Source: Isoetes taiwanensis
Taxonomy: Eukaryota > Streptophyta > Lycopodiopsida > Isoetales > Isoetaceae
NCBI GenBank assembly: GCA_021234155.1
Contig: JAJEKV010000062.1
Coordinates: 7,394,425 to 7,458,424, forward strand
Direction: 5' to 3'
Length of the DNA stretch: 64,000 bases
In this document: positions 1 through 10,261 of the stretch, piece after piece
Layout: the number at the start of each line of letters is the position of its first letter
How positions within the stretch are numbered: position 1 is the stretch's first letter
Position numbers and translations under genes: made by a program
The notes under the pieces: model-generated
Database searches by the model: none
What the model saw: the letters and a program-made list of their open reading frames with translations, nothing else
Told to the model about the DNA's origin: nothing

Positions 1-50
1 ACGTTGAAAAAGCAAAATAAGTAAATAAGGTCTTAATACAAATAGTCTGG

Positions 51-124
51 ATAGCAAATAATATACAATTCGCCACTAGAATTTATTATAATAGCAAACA
101 ATATACAATTCGCCACTAGAATCT
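51..124. repeat. Tandem duplication of a 40-bp AT-rich unit
   Basis: Two adjacent copies (51-90 and 91 to about 124) of an AT-rich unit that contains CGCCACTAGAA. The second copy runs into the 5' end of the first Helitron. I see nothing coding in 1-121. Confidence 0.7.
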
Positions 125-275
125 TCTTATATTATAAAAATATAGCGTGTGTCTTCCATGGAGACCTAGATCGAACGGTTGAGGATTTGATCGACCGACG
201 GTGATGATAACATGTGCGTGATTTCAACCAAAATTTTATCTTGACTATTGCTTCAATAAGATTCACTCAATCCGA

Positions 276-1895
276 CAGTGAAGGGGTAAAAGGGAAAAGG
301 AAAAAGGGAAAAGAGAGGAAAAATGAAGAAAAAAAGAAAAAGGGAGGGGAAAAGGACAAAAGGAAAGGGAGAAAGGAAAAAGGGGAAATAGAAAAAAAAT
401 AATAATAGATAGATAGATAGATAGATAGACGAAAATAGAAAAAGGAAAGGGGAAAGTGGGAAAAAGAAAAAAAAAGGGACGTGAAAAAGGGAAAGGGAAG
501 GAGAAAATGGAAAAAGGGAGGGCAAAAGGGCCGAAGGAAAAGGAGAAAGTGAAGGCAAAAGGGCCGAAGGAAAAGGGAAGGGGAAAAGAAAAGGAAAAAA
601 AAAGTGGAGAAAAAGGGAAGGGAAAAAGAGCATAGAAAAAGGGAAAGGAAAGGGAAAAGGAAAAGGAAAAAGGTGGGGAGGTGGGAAAATGAAAGGGAAA
701 AAAAGGGAAGAGAAAAAGTGTTGGGAGAGGAGGAAAATGGGATGGAAAAAGAGCCATCAAGAAAAGGGAAAGGGAAAGGGAAAGGGAAAGGGAAAGGGAA
801 AGGGAAAGGGAAAAGGAAAAGAGTGAAAGGCACGGGAAAAAAGGGAAGAGGAAAATGGTGAATAAAAGGGAAAAGGGAGGGAAAAAGGGTATGAACAAAT
901 GGAAGGGAAAAAGGAGAAAAGAGGAAGGATGAGGAAAGAAGAAAAGGGAAGAGAAAATGGCATGGGATAAGGGCACCGAAAAAAGGGGAAGAGTGAAAGG
1001 TTGGGAAAATAAGGAAAAGGGAAGGAAAAAGGGAACAAAAAAAGGATGGGGAGAAAGGAAGGGAAAAAGGGCATGGACAAAGATAAAGAGAAACGAAAAG
1101 AAAAAAGAAAAAGAAAGGGGGAAAGGGAAGCTAAAAAAAGGGAAGAGGGAAACGGGAAGGGGGAAAGGGCACGAGATAACGGGGAAGCGGATAAGGAAAG
1201 GAAAAAGGCATGGAAAAAGGGAACGCGAAAGAAAAAAGAAAAAGGGAGGGGAAAGGGAACTTGAAAAAAGTGCACGAAGAAAAAGGGAAGAGGTAAATGG
1301 GAAAAGGGAAGGGGGAAGGGCATGGGAAAAAGGGGAAGAGGGAAAGGGTGAAGAAAGGGAAAAAGAGCATGCAAAAACGGAAGCAAAAAAGGGCATGGGA
1401 AAGAAAAAAAAAGGGAAAAAAAAAGGGAAAAGAAAAGGGAAAAAAGGCATGGAAAGAAGGAAAGCGAAAGGAAATAAAATAGAAAAAAAAAAGGAAAAGG
1501 GAACTTGGAATAAGGGCATGAGAAAAAGGGAGGGAAGGGGAAAAGGGGGCAAAGGTGGGAAAGAAAATAGGGATAGAAAAAAAGGGAAGAGAAAAAATGT
1601 GGAGAAAAGGGCATGGAAAAAGGGAAATGGAAAAAGAAAGGAAGAGGAAAGGGAAAAAAGGCACAAAGAAAGGGGAAGACGGAAGGGGTCGAGAAAAGAG
1701 AAAAGTCCATCAGGAAAAGGTAGACGGGAAAGGGAATAGGAAAGGAAAGCGGAGGGGGGAAAGGGGTGGAGAGAAAAAAAAGGGAGGGGGGGGGAGAAAA
1801 GAAAGCATGTAAGGAAAATGAGAAAAAAAAAGTAAAAAAAAAGTAAAAAAAATGGAAGTGTGTAGGGAAAAGAAAAAAGAAAAAAGCGAGATAGA
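276..1895 (+). repeat. 1.6-kb purine-only (GGGAAAAGG)n tract
   Basis: The plus strand is almost entirely G and A, built from degenerate GGGAAA/GGGAAAAGG units with occasional GGCATGGGAAAAAGGG and GGCACG interruptions; a perfect hexamer run GGGAAA lies around 766-812. A (GATA)n run sits at about 406-430. Open frames through it on either strand encode only Lys/Gly/Glu/Arg or Phe/Pro/Ser/Leu strings and are composition artefacts, not genes. Confidence 0.9.
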
Positions 1896-1992
1896 GCATA
1901 TGACATAAGGGACGAGAAACGACGTCGAATGCTTTAATAGTGGAGCTCTTTTAGGTTATTCTCTTATTGCTACAATATATCATTTATAGATT

Positions 1993-2019
1993 CTCAGCTT
2001 TGCTGGGCACCGTTCCTAG
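1993..2019 (+). repeat. Helitron B1 3' hairpin and CTAG terminus
   Basis: Stem CTCAGC (1993-1998) pairs with GCTGGG (2002-2007), with one T-G wobble and loop TTT. CTAG follows at 2016-2019. The next base, T2020, is also the first base of the following Helitron. Confidence 0.65.
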
Positions 2020-2175
2020 TCTTATATTATAATGTTATAGCGTGTGTCTTCAATGGAGCCCTAGATCGGACGATCAAGGATTTGATTGAACAACGGTGGA
2101 GATGATGTGTGCGTGTCTTCAACTAAAGTTTCATCTTGACCATGGCTCCAATATGATTCACTCAATCTGAGTCGA

Positions 2176-3640
2176 ACGATGAAAGGGAAAAGGGAAAAAG
2201 GAAAAGGGGAAGGGAAAAGGAGAGAAGGAAAAGGAAAAGAGAGAGAGAAAGGACAAAAGGAAAAAAGGAAAAGGGAAAAGGGAAAAGGAGAAATAAGAAT
2301 ATGAAAAAATAAAAAATGGAAAAGGAAAAATAGAAAACAAAAAAGGGGAAGAAGGACAAGGAACAAAAAGGGGTAAGGAAGGGGAAAACAAAAAGAGAAG
2401 AAGAAAAGGGAAAAAGAGAAGATAAAATGACTGATGGCCAAAATTCACTCAATCCAATAGTCAAAAAGGGAAATGGGAAAAGGAAAAAGGAAAAGGGGAA
2501 GGGAAAAAAGGAAGAGGGAAATAAAGATAAAGGGAAACAAAAACAAGAGAAAAAAATGGAAAAGGAAAAAAAGAAAATGAAAGAGGGAAAAGGAAAAAAA
2601 AGAAGGAAAGAAGGAAAAAGGTAAAAAGGGTAAAAGTGAAAAAGAAATGAAGTGAAAAGAAGTAAAGGAAAAAAAATAAAAACTAGAAAGGACGAAAAAG
2701 GAATTAGAAAGGATGAAAAAGGAAAGATGGGAAAAGGAAAGGAAAAGGAAATAGAAAAGGGGACAGAAAAGGAGAGGTAAAAGGGCATCGGGAAAAGGGT
2801 AAGAAAATAAGGTGGGAAAAGGAGAAAAAATTAAGGGAAAATAAGAAAAGGTGGGAAGAAGGGGACAAACAAAGCGCATGGAAAAAGTGAAATAGAAAGG
2901 AAAAAGAAAAAGAGACGGAGGAAAGGAGCAAAAGAGAATCTGGGAAAAGGGCACGAGGAAAAGACTAAAAGGGAAAGGGTGTGGAAAAAACGTGAAGAGA
3001 GAAAGGGTGAAGAAAGAGGAAAAGGGAAGCAAAAAGAGCATCTAGAAAAAGGGTGAGGAAAAAGATAGAACAGAAAAGGGGGAAGGGAAAAAGGGCATGG
3101 GACAAAAGGGAGGAAGAAAAGGGCGAGTAAAGGGGAAAAAGAAAGGAAAAAGAGCATGGGAAAGGGAAAGGGAAAATAAAAAAGAAGCGGGAAGGGAAAG
3201 GAAAGGGAAAAAGGGCACGGGGAAAAATGGGGAAAGAATGAAAAGGGAATGTAAAGTTGAAAGGACAAGAAAAGCAGAAAAGGGAATGTAAAGTTGAAAA
3301 ATGGCACAAAGAAAAGGGGAGAGGGAAATGGGAAAAGAGATGGAAAAAAGGTCACGTGATCAAGAGGAAGAGGGTGGGGAAAGGAAGAAAAGGGCCACAT
3401 AAAAAGGTGAGCAAAAGAGAACGAAAAAAAATGCATGGGAAACGGGAAAGAGAAAAAGAATAGGAAAAGGAAAAGGAAGGGAAAAAACAAAGGGAAAAAT
3501 AGAAAGAGCTGGGGAAAGATAAAAAAGAAAGGAAAAAAGCCCATCAGAAAAAAAGAGAAAGGGAAAAAGGGGAAGGGGAAAGGGAAGGTAAAGGGAGGGA
3601 CAAGGGGATTAAAAAAAGAAAAAAAGAGAGAACGAAAAAA
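2176..3640 (+). repeat. Second purine-only tract
   Basis: Degenerate GGGAAAAGG/GGAAAAAGGAAAAG units on the plus strand, same style as the tract in the previous Helitron. Long open frames here are low-complexity artefacts. Confidence 0.9.
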
Positions 3641-3684
3641 TGGTAGAATGAATAGGTTTTTGTCCGCACAGATTCCTAATTTAT

Positions 3685-3712
3685 GCCCAGCAACGCTGGG
3701 CACCATTACTAG
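3685..3712 (+). repeat. Helitron B2 3' hairpin and CTAG terminus
   Basis: Perfect 7-bp stem GCCCAGC (3685-3691) / GCTGGGC (3695-3701) with loop AAC, seven bases, then CTAG (3709-3712) and a T, as expected for an A^T insertion. Confidence 0.85.
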
Positions 3713-3899
3713 TTTATTATAATGGTCTTAATATTTATGATTCAATAGCTACATAGATTCAATATTATCCTATATTATAATGTTTTGTTGTGTTGCATCC
3801 AGCCCTAGATCCAACGACTCAGATCTAGAGCTGTAGATCTGACGGCCATGGTAAAACGAACAAAAAGAAGAAAGCACCAGAATTGAGCTCGGAAGCATC

Positions 3900-4476
3900 T
3901 TTTGAGCTTAACATCGCTCTGCCATAGAACGCCGTTGAAGACGTGAACTTAACCTTGGTCCACGAGGATAATCTTCATGCATCTAAATCTTCACATGTAC
4001 GTCTGTCTAGCTCAGATGCTTTAATTATGGTGGAAAAAGCTGTCCAATCGTCAATTTCATGCCCTGTAGATGATTGCAGGAAGTTGGAAAGAAACCGGAT
4101 TGGCGTCTTAAAACTGAAGAAAAGCTAAGATGGGCCAAACGCATTATTGAATCTGGATCTTCCTCCCCTGCACCACAACTTTACTAACCGGCATTCAAGA
4201 ATGCCTCTATTTTTGTCAAGTGGGTTCTCATCATTCCATGCAATTCTTCTTTTCAAATTATTCATCCGTAGTTGATTTGCTTAAACTAGTAAGGAATGAG
4301 TGCAGAAGCTGCGAAATAATGGAGCAGATGTTCTGGATTTTCATATACCAAGAAGGGGAGAAGCCCTTGCTGCATGAAGGACCCCTAACAGGAATCTACT
4401 CAACAGAAGGAAGATTTATGCAGCAGTTATACAGCATCATGTTTGTGACTAAGAATCCCCAAGAGGCAAGCATGTT
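3900..4476 (+). pseudogene. Exostosin-like GT47 glycosyltransferase, 5' fragment
   Basis: Translated pieces match the N-terminal half of plant exostosin-family GT47 enzymes (Golgi type II membrane glycosyltransferases of wall and glycan synthesis). The clearest is IYQEGEKPLLHEGPLTGIYS, followed by EGRFMQQ and NPQEASMF (about 4337-4476). Upstream, KLRWAKRIIES (around 4110-4150) fits the stem region of this family. Stops and frame changes lie between the pieces. The reading frame is cut at the codon for the F of ASMF by a transposon and resumes at 16065. It lies inside Helitron B3, so it is probably a captured copy. Confidence 0.75.
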
Positions 4477-4507
4477 CACACTCACCCCGGTTTTTGGTCC
4501 ACTGTTG
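4477..4507 (+). repeat. CACTA-like element 1, left terminal inverted repeat
   Basis: Begins CACACTCACCCCGG and continues through TTTTTGGTCCAC. It is the reverse complement of the right end with four mismatches, and is preceded by the target duplication GTT. Confidence 0.8.
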
Positions 4508-4639
4508 AAAACATCAGTTTTGGTAGGTCTACATGTCCTGTTTTCAAAGAATCCTACATGTGGATTTGTGAAGGTATGGTTTTGTTCGATAATGGTGTTC
4601 TTTTTTCAGTGGACTAAAACATCCACTGTTGTTTTGTAG

Positions 4640-5190
4640 TTTCTTCTATTGTGACATGTCATTTTATAATACAATCCACTGTAGGAAAGAGTACTTGAAT
4701 TTCTACATGTCTAATAATTCTATTGTCACATGTCTTTATAGATGTAGGAAAGAATATTTGATTCTCTACATGTCCTATACTTCCATTCACATGTCTTTAT
4801 AGTAGTAGGACAGAGTATTTTATTTGCTAAGGCATTGTAGGAAAGAATACATGAATTTCGACATGTGTAATACTTCTATTGTCACATGTCTTTATAGAAG
4901 TCGGAAAGAATACTTGATTCTCTACATGTCATATGCTTCCATGTCACATGTCTTTATAGTAGTAGGACAAGTACTTTATTTGCTAAGGCATTGTAGGAAA
5001 GAATACATGAATTACGACATGTGTAATACTTCTATTCTCACATGTCTTTATAGAAGTAGGAAAGAGTACTTGATTCTCTACATGTCCTATCCTTCCATAT
5101 CACATGGTCTTTATAGTGGTAGGACAGAGTACTTGATTTGCTACATGTGATGCACGCACCCATCACATGTTCTTATACTAGTATTCCATG
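4640..5190 (+). repeat. Tandem array with ~157-bp higher-order period
   Basis: Monomers of about 50-55 bp containing TCACATGTCTTTATAG and AGTAGGAAAGAGTACTTGA are organised in a higher-order unit: the segment starting CATTGTAGGAAAGAATACAT recurs at 4832 and 4989. The open frame through it is a repeat artefact. Confidence 0.8.
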
Positions 5191-5244
5191 TAACACAAGT
5201 TACTTCAACTACTTCAATTACTTAACACCTATTTTTGCATAACG

Positions 5245-5870
5245 TGGCACCAACATGCCAAGGTGGCTCTAACATGCCACCTAGGCTCAAACATGCCAAG
5301 GTGGCTCAAACATGCCACCTAGGCTCCAACATGACAAAATGGCTCAAACATGCCACCTAGGCTCCAACGCGTGCTCAAACATGCCACGCAGATCCAACAT
5401 GCCACCTATGTCCAACTTGCCAAGGTGGCTCAAATATGCCACGTGGGCTCCAACATGCCACCTAGGCTCCAACATTCCTAGGTGGCTCAAACATGCCACA
5501 TAGGCTCAAACATGCCATGCAGGCTCACTTAGGCTCCAACATGCCAAGGTGGCTCCAACATGCCACCTAGGCTCAAACATGCCAAGGTGGCTCAAACATG
5601 CCACCTAGGCTTCCAACATGCCACCTGTGCTCAAACATGCCGTGGCTCAAACATGCCAAGGTGGGCTCAAAACATGCCACCTAGGCTCCAACAAACATGC
5701 CAAGGTGGCTCAAACATGCCACGTGGACTCCATAATGCCACGTGGGCTCCAACATGCCAAGGTGGCTCCAACATGCCATGCGTGTGCTCCAACATGCCAA
5801 GGTGGCTCGCATGCCACCTAGTCTCAAGCATGCCACCTAGGCACCCCAAGTGGTGACATGGCATGCCAAG
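5245..5870 (+). repeat. ~20-bp minisatellite, left arm
   Basis: Dozens of copies of a unit such as CATGCCACCTAGGCTC or CATGCCAAGGTGGCTC. The same unit appears in inverted orientation at 9940-10260, so this is one arm of a large inverted repeat. Confidence 0.85.
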
Positions 5871-5965
5871 TAAGCAAGGTCAAGTTTTGACTAGGCCAAA
5901 AAACCAAAGATGTCCATCTTTGGTCTTTTCATTGGGTGATGTTGGCAAATTTTAGGTGACATGGC
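5830..5965 (+). repeat. Unique part of the left inverted arm
   Basis: About 135 bp containing GACTAGGCCAAAAAACCAAA, the palindromic AAAGATGTCCATCTTT, and the stretch ending in GGTGACATGGCTAGATGATGG. Its reverse complement is at about 9826-9965. The arms enclose the tandem arrays at 6060-9740. Confidence 0.8.
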
Positions 5966-6059
5966 TAGATGATGGTGACATGGACCTTGGATGTGCTGCA
6001 AACACCGGTGCACTGCACCTCGACGGCCCCCTTTCTTGTGAAGGGGAGTCTCCGAAAGG

Positions 6060-8905
6060 TATATATGCTGGGTGCATTTTCTCTTATGTATGCAGCCATC
6101 ATGCTTTTATCCCGCCAAGATTTCACCTTTTTCGAGACCCGGATTTTTATCTGCGGCTTTTCTTTGTGTTTATGCTCGGAAATTCATAATTAATGCATGG
6201 GGCAGGAAAAATCCTGGTTTTCAGCCAGCTGGCTTGCCAAGTGGCCCCCGAGAGTAGGAAAATCCCCGTATTTCCGGATGAGTTTTAGGCCCTCGATTTT
6301 TATTGGGATGGCCGCTTGGCCCCGACAAGGTTTAGACCACGCTTTTCGATTTTGGGGCATGGAGGAGGCCCCTGATTGGCGATCCGACCTGCAAGGCCGT
6401 CCTCCGAACGGCGAAATTACCCTAGGGGACAAGTTCCACGGGCGAAGTTTTCCTGTGGGATCAATCACTTACCCCTCACTAGGAGGTATTCAAAGATCCA
6501 CCTCCATGCCAATTGACTACAAGTGTGTAGTAAACCACCTACTTTGGCGTTTCTTGAGAGGGGGTGGTCTTCTGCCCACGAAACTTGGTCCCCTAGGTAA
6601 TGGGGATGTTCCGGGTCCATTGGCGAGCCAGCCTCTGCCCTGAGTGGGGGTCCAGCCCGCCCTCACCCAACCTTGGACTAGCCTCATGAGAACAAGATAC
6701 TTGGGGTTCACCCCGAGGCCCCGGTAGAAGATTGAAGTGAGAATAGCAGCACTAGGACTGCTAGGTGGTATACATGTGACCACGGAGAAGCAAAGCTAGC
6801 TCCACTACCTAGTAGGGCGCACCGACCCTCAAGGGTCTCCTGGAAGGGGTTGGCTCCTGGCTCGCCTCATGCCTCTGCTTGTGCTTCTATTGCGGTGCAT
6901 TTTCTCTTGCGTGTGCAGCCATGCCGCACATCCCGCCAAGATTTCACCTTTTTCGAGACCCGAATTTTATCCGCTTTTCTTTGTGTTTATGTCCGGAAAT
7001 TCATAATTAATGCATGGGGCAGGAAAAATCCTGGTTTTCAGCCAGCTGGCTTGTCAAGTGGCCCCGAGAGTATAGGAAAATCCCGGTATTTCTGGATGAG
7101 TTTTAGACCCTCGATTTTTGATTGGGATGGCCACCGCTGGCCTTGACAGGTTTAGACCACGTTTTCGATTTTGGGGCATGGAGGAGGCCCCTGATTGGCG
7201 ATCCGACCTCGCCGTCCGGAACGGCAAAATTACCCTAGGGGACAAGTTCCACTACGAAGTTTTCCTGGGATCAATCACTTACCCCTCACTAGGAGGTATT
7301 CAAAGATCCACCTCCGTGCCAATTGACTACAAGTGTGTAGTAAATGACCTACTTTGGCGCTTTCTTGGAGAGGGGTGGTCTTCTGCCCAAAAACTTGGTC
7401 CCCTAGGTAATGGGGATGTTCCGTCCATTGGCGAGCCAGCCTCTGGTTCCTGAGTGGGGGTCCAGCCCGCCCTCACCCCCGCCTTGGATTAGCCCGGCAA
7501 GAACAAGATACTTGGGGTTCACCCCGAGGCCCCGGTAGAAGATTGAAGTGACAATAGGAGCACTAGGACTGCTAGGTGGTATACATGTGACCACGGAGAA
7601 GAAAAGCTAGCTCCACCGCCAAGAGGGGGGCGTTATCCACCCCTGGGCCTCCCGAAAGGGGTTGGCTCCTAAGCTCGCCTCATGCCTCTGCTTGTGCTTC
7701 TATTGTCCGGTGCATTTTCTCTTGCGTGTGCAGCCATGTTACATATCCCGCCAAGATTTCACCTTTTTTCGAGACCCGGATTTTTATCTCGTATTTTTTT
7801 TGTTTATGCTCCGAAATTCATAATTAATGCATGGGGCGGGAAAATCCTGATTTTCAGCCAGCTGGCTTGCCAAGTGGTCAGCGAGCCGCATGAGAAAATC
7901 CCCTGGTATTTTCGGGCGAAGCTTTAGACCCTCGATTTTTGATTGGGATGGCCACCGCTGGCCTCGGCAGGTTTAGACCACGCTTCGATTTTGGGGCATG
8001 GAGGAGGCCCCTGATTGGCGATCCGACCTCTCCACATCGCCGGAACGCCAAATTACCCTAGAGGACAAGTTCCACTACCAGTTTTCCTAGGGGATCAATC
8101 ACTTACCCCCACTAGGAGGTATTCAAAGATCCACCTCCATGCCAATTGACTACAAGTGTGTAGTAAACGACCTACTTTGGCGTTTCTTGGAGAAGGGGTG
8201 GTCTTCGCCCACCTAAACTTGGTCTCCTAGGTAATGGGGATGTTCCGGTCCATTGGCGAGCCAGCCTCGGTTCGAGTGGGGTCCAGCCGCCCCTCGGCCC
8301 CACCTTGGACTAGCCTCGAGAACAAGATACTTGGGGTCACCCCGAGGCCCCGGTAGAAGATCGAAGTGAGAATAGCAAAGACTAGGACTGCTAGGTGGTA
8401 TACATGTGACCACGGAGAAGCAAAGCTAGCTCCACTGCCCAGGAGGACGTTACCGACCCGGTGGCCTCCGGAAGGGGGTTGGCTCGGAAGCTCGTCTCAT
8501 GCCTCTGCTTGTGCTTCTATTGCCAGTGCATTTTTCTTTGCGTGTCTGGCCATGCTGCACATCCCGCCAAGATTTCACCTTTTTTCGAGACCGGATTTTT
8601 ATCCTCGGCTTTTCTTTGTGTTTATGATCCGGAAATTCATGATTAATGCATGGGGCGGAAAAATCATGGTTTTCAGCCAGCTGGCTTGCCAAGTGGCCCC
8701 GAAGCCATGATAGGAAAATCCCCGGTATTTCCGGGTGAGCTTTAGACCCTCGATTTTTGATTGGGATGGCCACCGCTGGCCTCCGACAGGTTTAGACCAC
8801 GTTTTTGATTTTGGGGCATGGAGGAGGCCCCTGATTGGCGATCCGACCTCTCCATGTCATCCGAACGCCGAAATTACCCTAGGGGACAAGTTCCACGCCC
8901 CTCTT
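6060..8905 (+). repeat. Four tandem copies of an ~815-823-bp unit
   Basis: The anchor TGCAGCCAT and its context (TTTTCTCTTGCGTGTGCAGC, then CGCCAAGATTTCACC) recurs at about 6091, 6914, 7729 and 8544. Each unit also has GGGGCATGGAGGAGGCCCC, AAATTACCCTAGGGGACAAG and GGTGGTATACATGTGACCAC. Copies differ by many small insertions and deletions, so no reading frame is conserved between copies. The short open frames are not credible genes. Confidence 0.85.
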
Positions 8906-8929
8906 GATCGAGGGAGGAGTTATCCCCAG

Positions 8930-9740
8930 TATAAATCCTACCAAACCCTAGGGTTTGGTAGGGTTTACATCTCGAAGGCCAAGACGGAGACTAACACATC
9001 CAAACTTTGCATGGAGTTCTCTCAGGTATGCTCGGGGACCATGCCCGAGATGGGTCAAATCCCCTAAAGATGCATGCTTTTCCTGCACTCCTTCACCGAA
9101 AGGGGCTTGTGAAGGGGAGTCTCCGAAAAGGTATGCTTTGCACCGAAATTTGGCTCGCCTCCCGCTGCCATGAGGGTAATCCAAAGACGGGTATTCCACG
9201 CCGATCCTCGGGCCCTGTCGGGTCATCTGAGCATCCCCAGATGTAAACCCTATCAAACCCTAGGGTTTGCTAGGGTTTACATCTCGAAAGGCCAAGACTG
9301 AGACTCACACATCCTAAACTTTGCATGGAGTTCTCTCAGGTATCTCTCGGGGACCATGCCCGAGATGGGGTCAATCCCCCTCAAGCAAAGATGCTTTTCC
9401 CAGACTCCCCTTCACCGGAAAGGGGCTTGTGAAGGGGAGTCTCCGAAAGAATTTGGCTCTCTCTCCCGCCATGAGGGATAATCCAAAGACGGGTATTCCA
9501 CGCCGGATCCTCGGGCCCTCCGGGTCATCTGAGCATCCTCCGAATGTAAACCCTATCAAACCCTAGGGTTTGCTAGGGTTTACATCTCGAAGGCCAAGAC
9601 GGAGACTCACACATCCGAAACTTTGCATGGAGTTCTCTCAGTATGCTCGGGGGACCATGCCCGAGATGGGGTCAAATCCCCCCAAGCAACATGCCGATCC
9701 GCACTCCCCTTCACCGAAAGGGGCTTGTGAGTTCTCCAAG
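8930..9740 (+). repeat. Three tandem copies of an ~300-315-bp unit with palindromic telobox
   Basis: Anchor ATGGAGTTCTCTCAG occurs at 9011, 9325 and 9627. Each unit begins with a palindromic AAACCCTAGGGTTT followed by TAGGGTTTACATCTCGA, and includes GGACCATGCCCGAGATGGG and GGGGCTTGTGAAGGGGAGTC. No conserved frame is seen. Confidence 0.8.
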
Positions 9741-9825
9741 ATCCTTCTATTCTATCCCTTGCCAAACTCCCCCTCATACAAAAATTTCAAAGGTTATCAT
9801 ATTTCTTGCATAAAGTCCTAGTCAC

Positions 9826-10260
9826 GCCACCACCATCTAGCCATGTCACCCAAAATTTGCCAACATCACCCAATGAAAAGACCAAAGATGGACATCTTTT
9901 TTCATTTTTGGCCTAGTCAAAACTTGGCCTTGCTTACTTGACATGCCATGTCACCACTTGGAGTGCCTAGGTGGCATGCTTGAGCCTAGGTGGCATGTTG
10001 GAGCCACCTTGGCATGTTGGAGCCTAGGTGGCATGTTGGAGCCTAGGTGGCATGCTAGAGCTCACGAGGCATGTTGGAGCCTAGTTGGCATGTTGGAGCC
10101 CACGTGGCATGTTGAAGCCCGTGTGGCATGTTGGAGCCTAGGTAGCATATTTGAGCCACCTTGGCATGCTTGAGCCTAGGTGGCATGTTGGAGCCAACTT
10201 GGCATGTTGGAGCTCACATGGCATGTTGCAGCCCAGGTGGCATGTTATAGCCTAGGTGGC
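9826..10260 (-). repeat. Right inverted arm: unique part plus minisatellite
   Basis: 9826-9965 is the reverse complement of the unique left arm (CCATCTAGCCATGTCACC, AAAGATGGACATCTTT). 9940-10260 is the ~20-bp minisatellite in reverse orientation (GGCATGTTGGAGCCTAGGT). Together with 5245-5965 it makes a fold-back structure about 5 kb across. Confidence 0.8.
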
Positions 10261-10261
10261 C

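Larger units (their letters stand above)
122..2019 (+). mobile_element. Non-autonomous Helitron B1, purine-rich
   Basis: The 5' end is at TC (122 or 125), followed by TTATATTATAA and a stretch containing AGCGTGTGTCTTC that is shared with the next element. The 3' end has a short hairpin (1993-2007) and CTAG (2016-2019). These are the structural marks of Helitrons: 5' TC, 3' hairpin about 10 bases before CTRR, insertion between A and T. No Rep or helicase coding is present, so it would depend on an autonomous relative. Most of the body is a degenerate GGGAAAAGG-type tract. The exact 5' base is ambiguous by three positions. Confidence 0.65.
2020..3712 (+). mobile_element. Non-autonomous Helitron B2, abutting B1
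   Basis: It starts with TCTTATATTATAATG directly after the CTAG of the preceding element and shares its first ~90 bases with it (ATAGCGTGTGTCTTC, then CCCTAGATCGGACGA). It ends with a perfect hairpin and CTAG at 3709-3712. The interior is again a purine tract, interrupted around 2420-2465 by a short second copy of the CACTCAATC-type lead-in. There are no transposition genes. The head-to-tail arrangement without intervening bases suggests insertion at the terminus of B1 or tandem rolling-circle products. Confidence 0.75.

Noticed and set aside
111-120. CACTAGA before the first Helitron as another transposon terminus
   Set aside because: The motif occurs twice within a 40-bp duplication and has no hairpin or inverted partner.
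253-1906. Long open frames (up to 547 codons) on both strands
   Set aside because: They lie in purine-only repeat DNA, which lacks stop codons on one strand by composition. The translations are Phe/Leu/Ser/Pro or Lys/Gly/Glu strings without domains.
2061-3722. Further long frames in the second purine tract
   Set aside because: Same composition artefact.
4824-5856. Repetitive open frames (RKEYLILYMSY and PPRLQHAKVAQT types)
   Set aside because: They follow the tandem repeat period; copies shift frame, so there is no conserved protein.
5245-5870. CRISPR-like appearance of short repeats with spacers
   Set aside because: Units are degenerate, spacers are as repetitive as the repeats, and the context is a plant transposon. 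It is a minisatellite.
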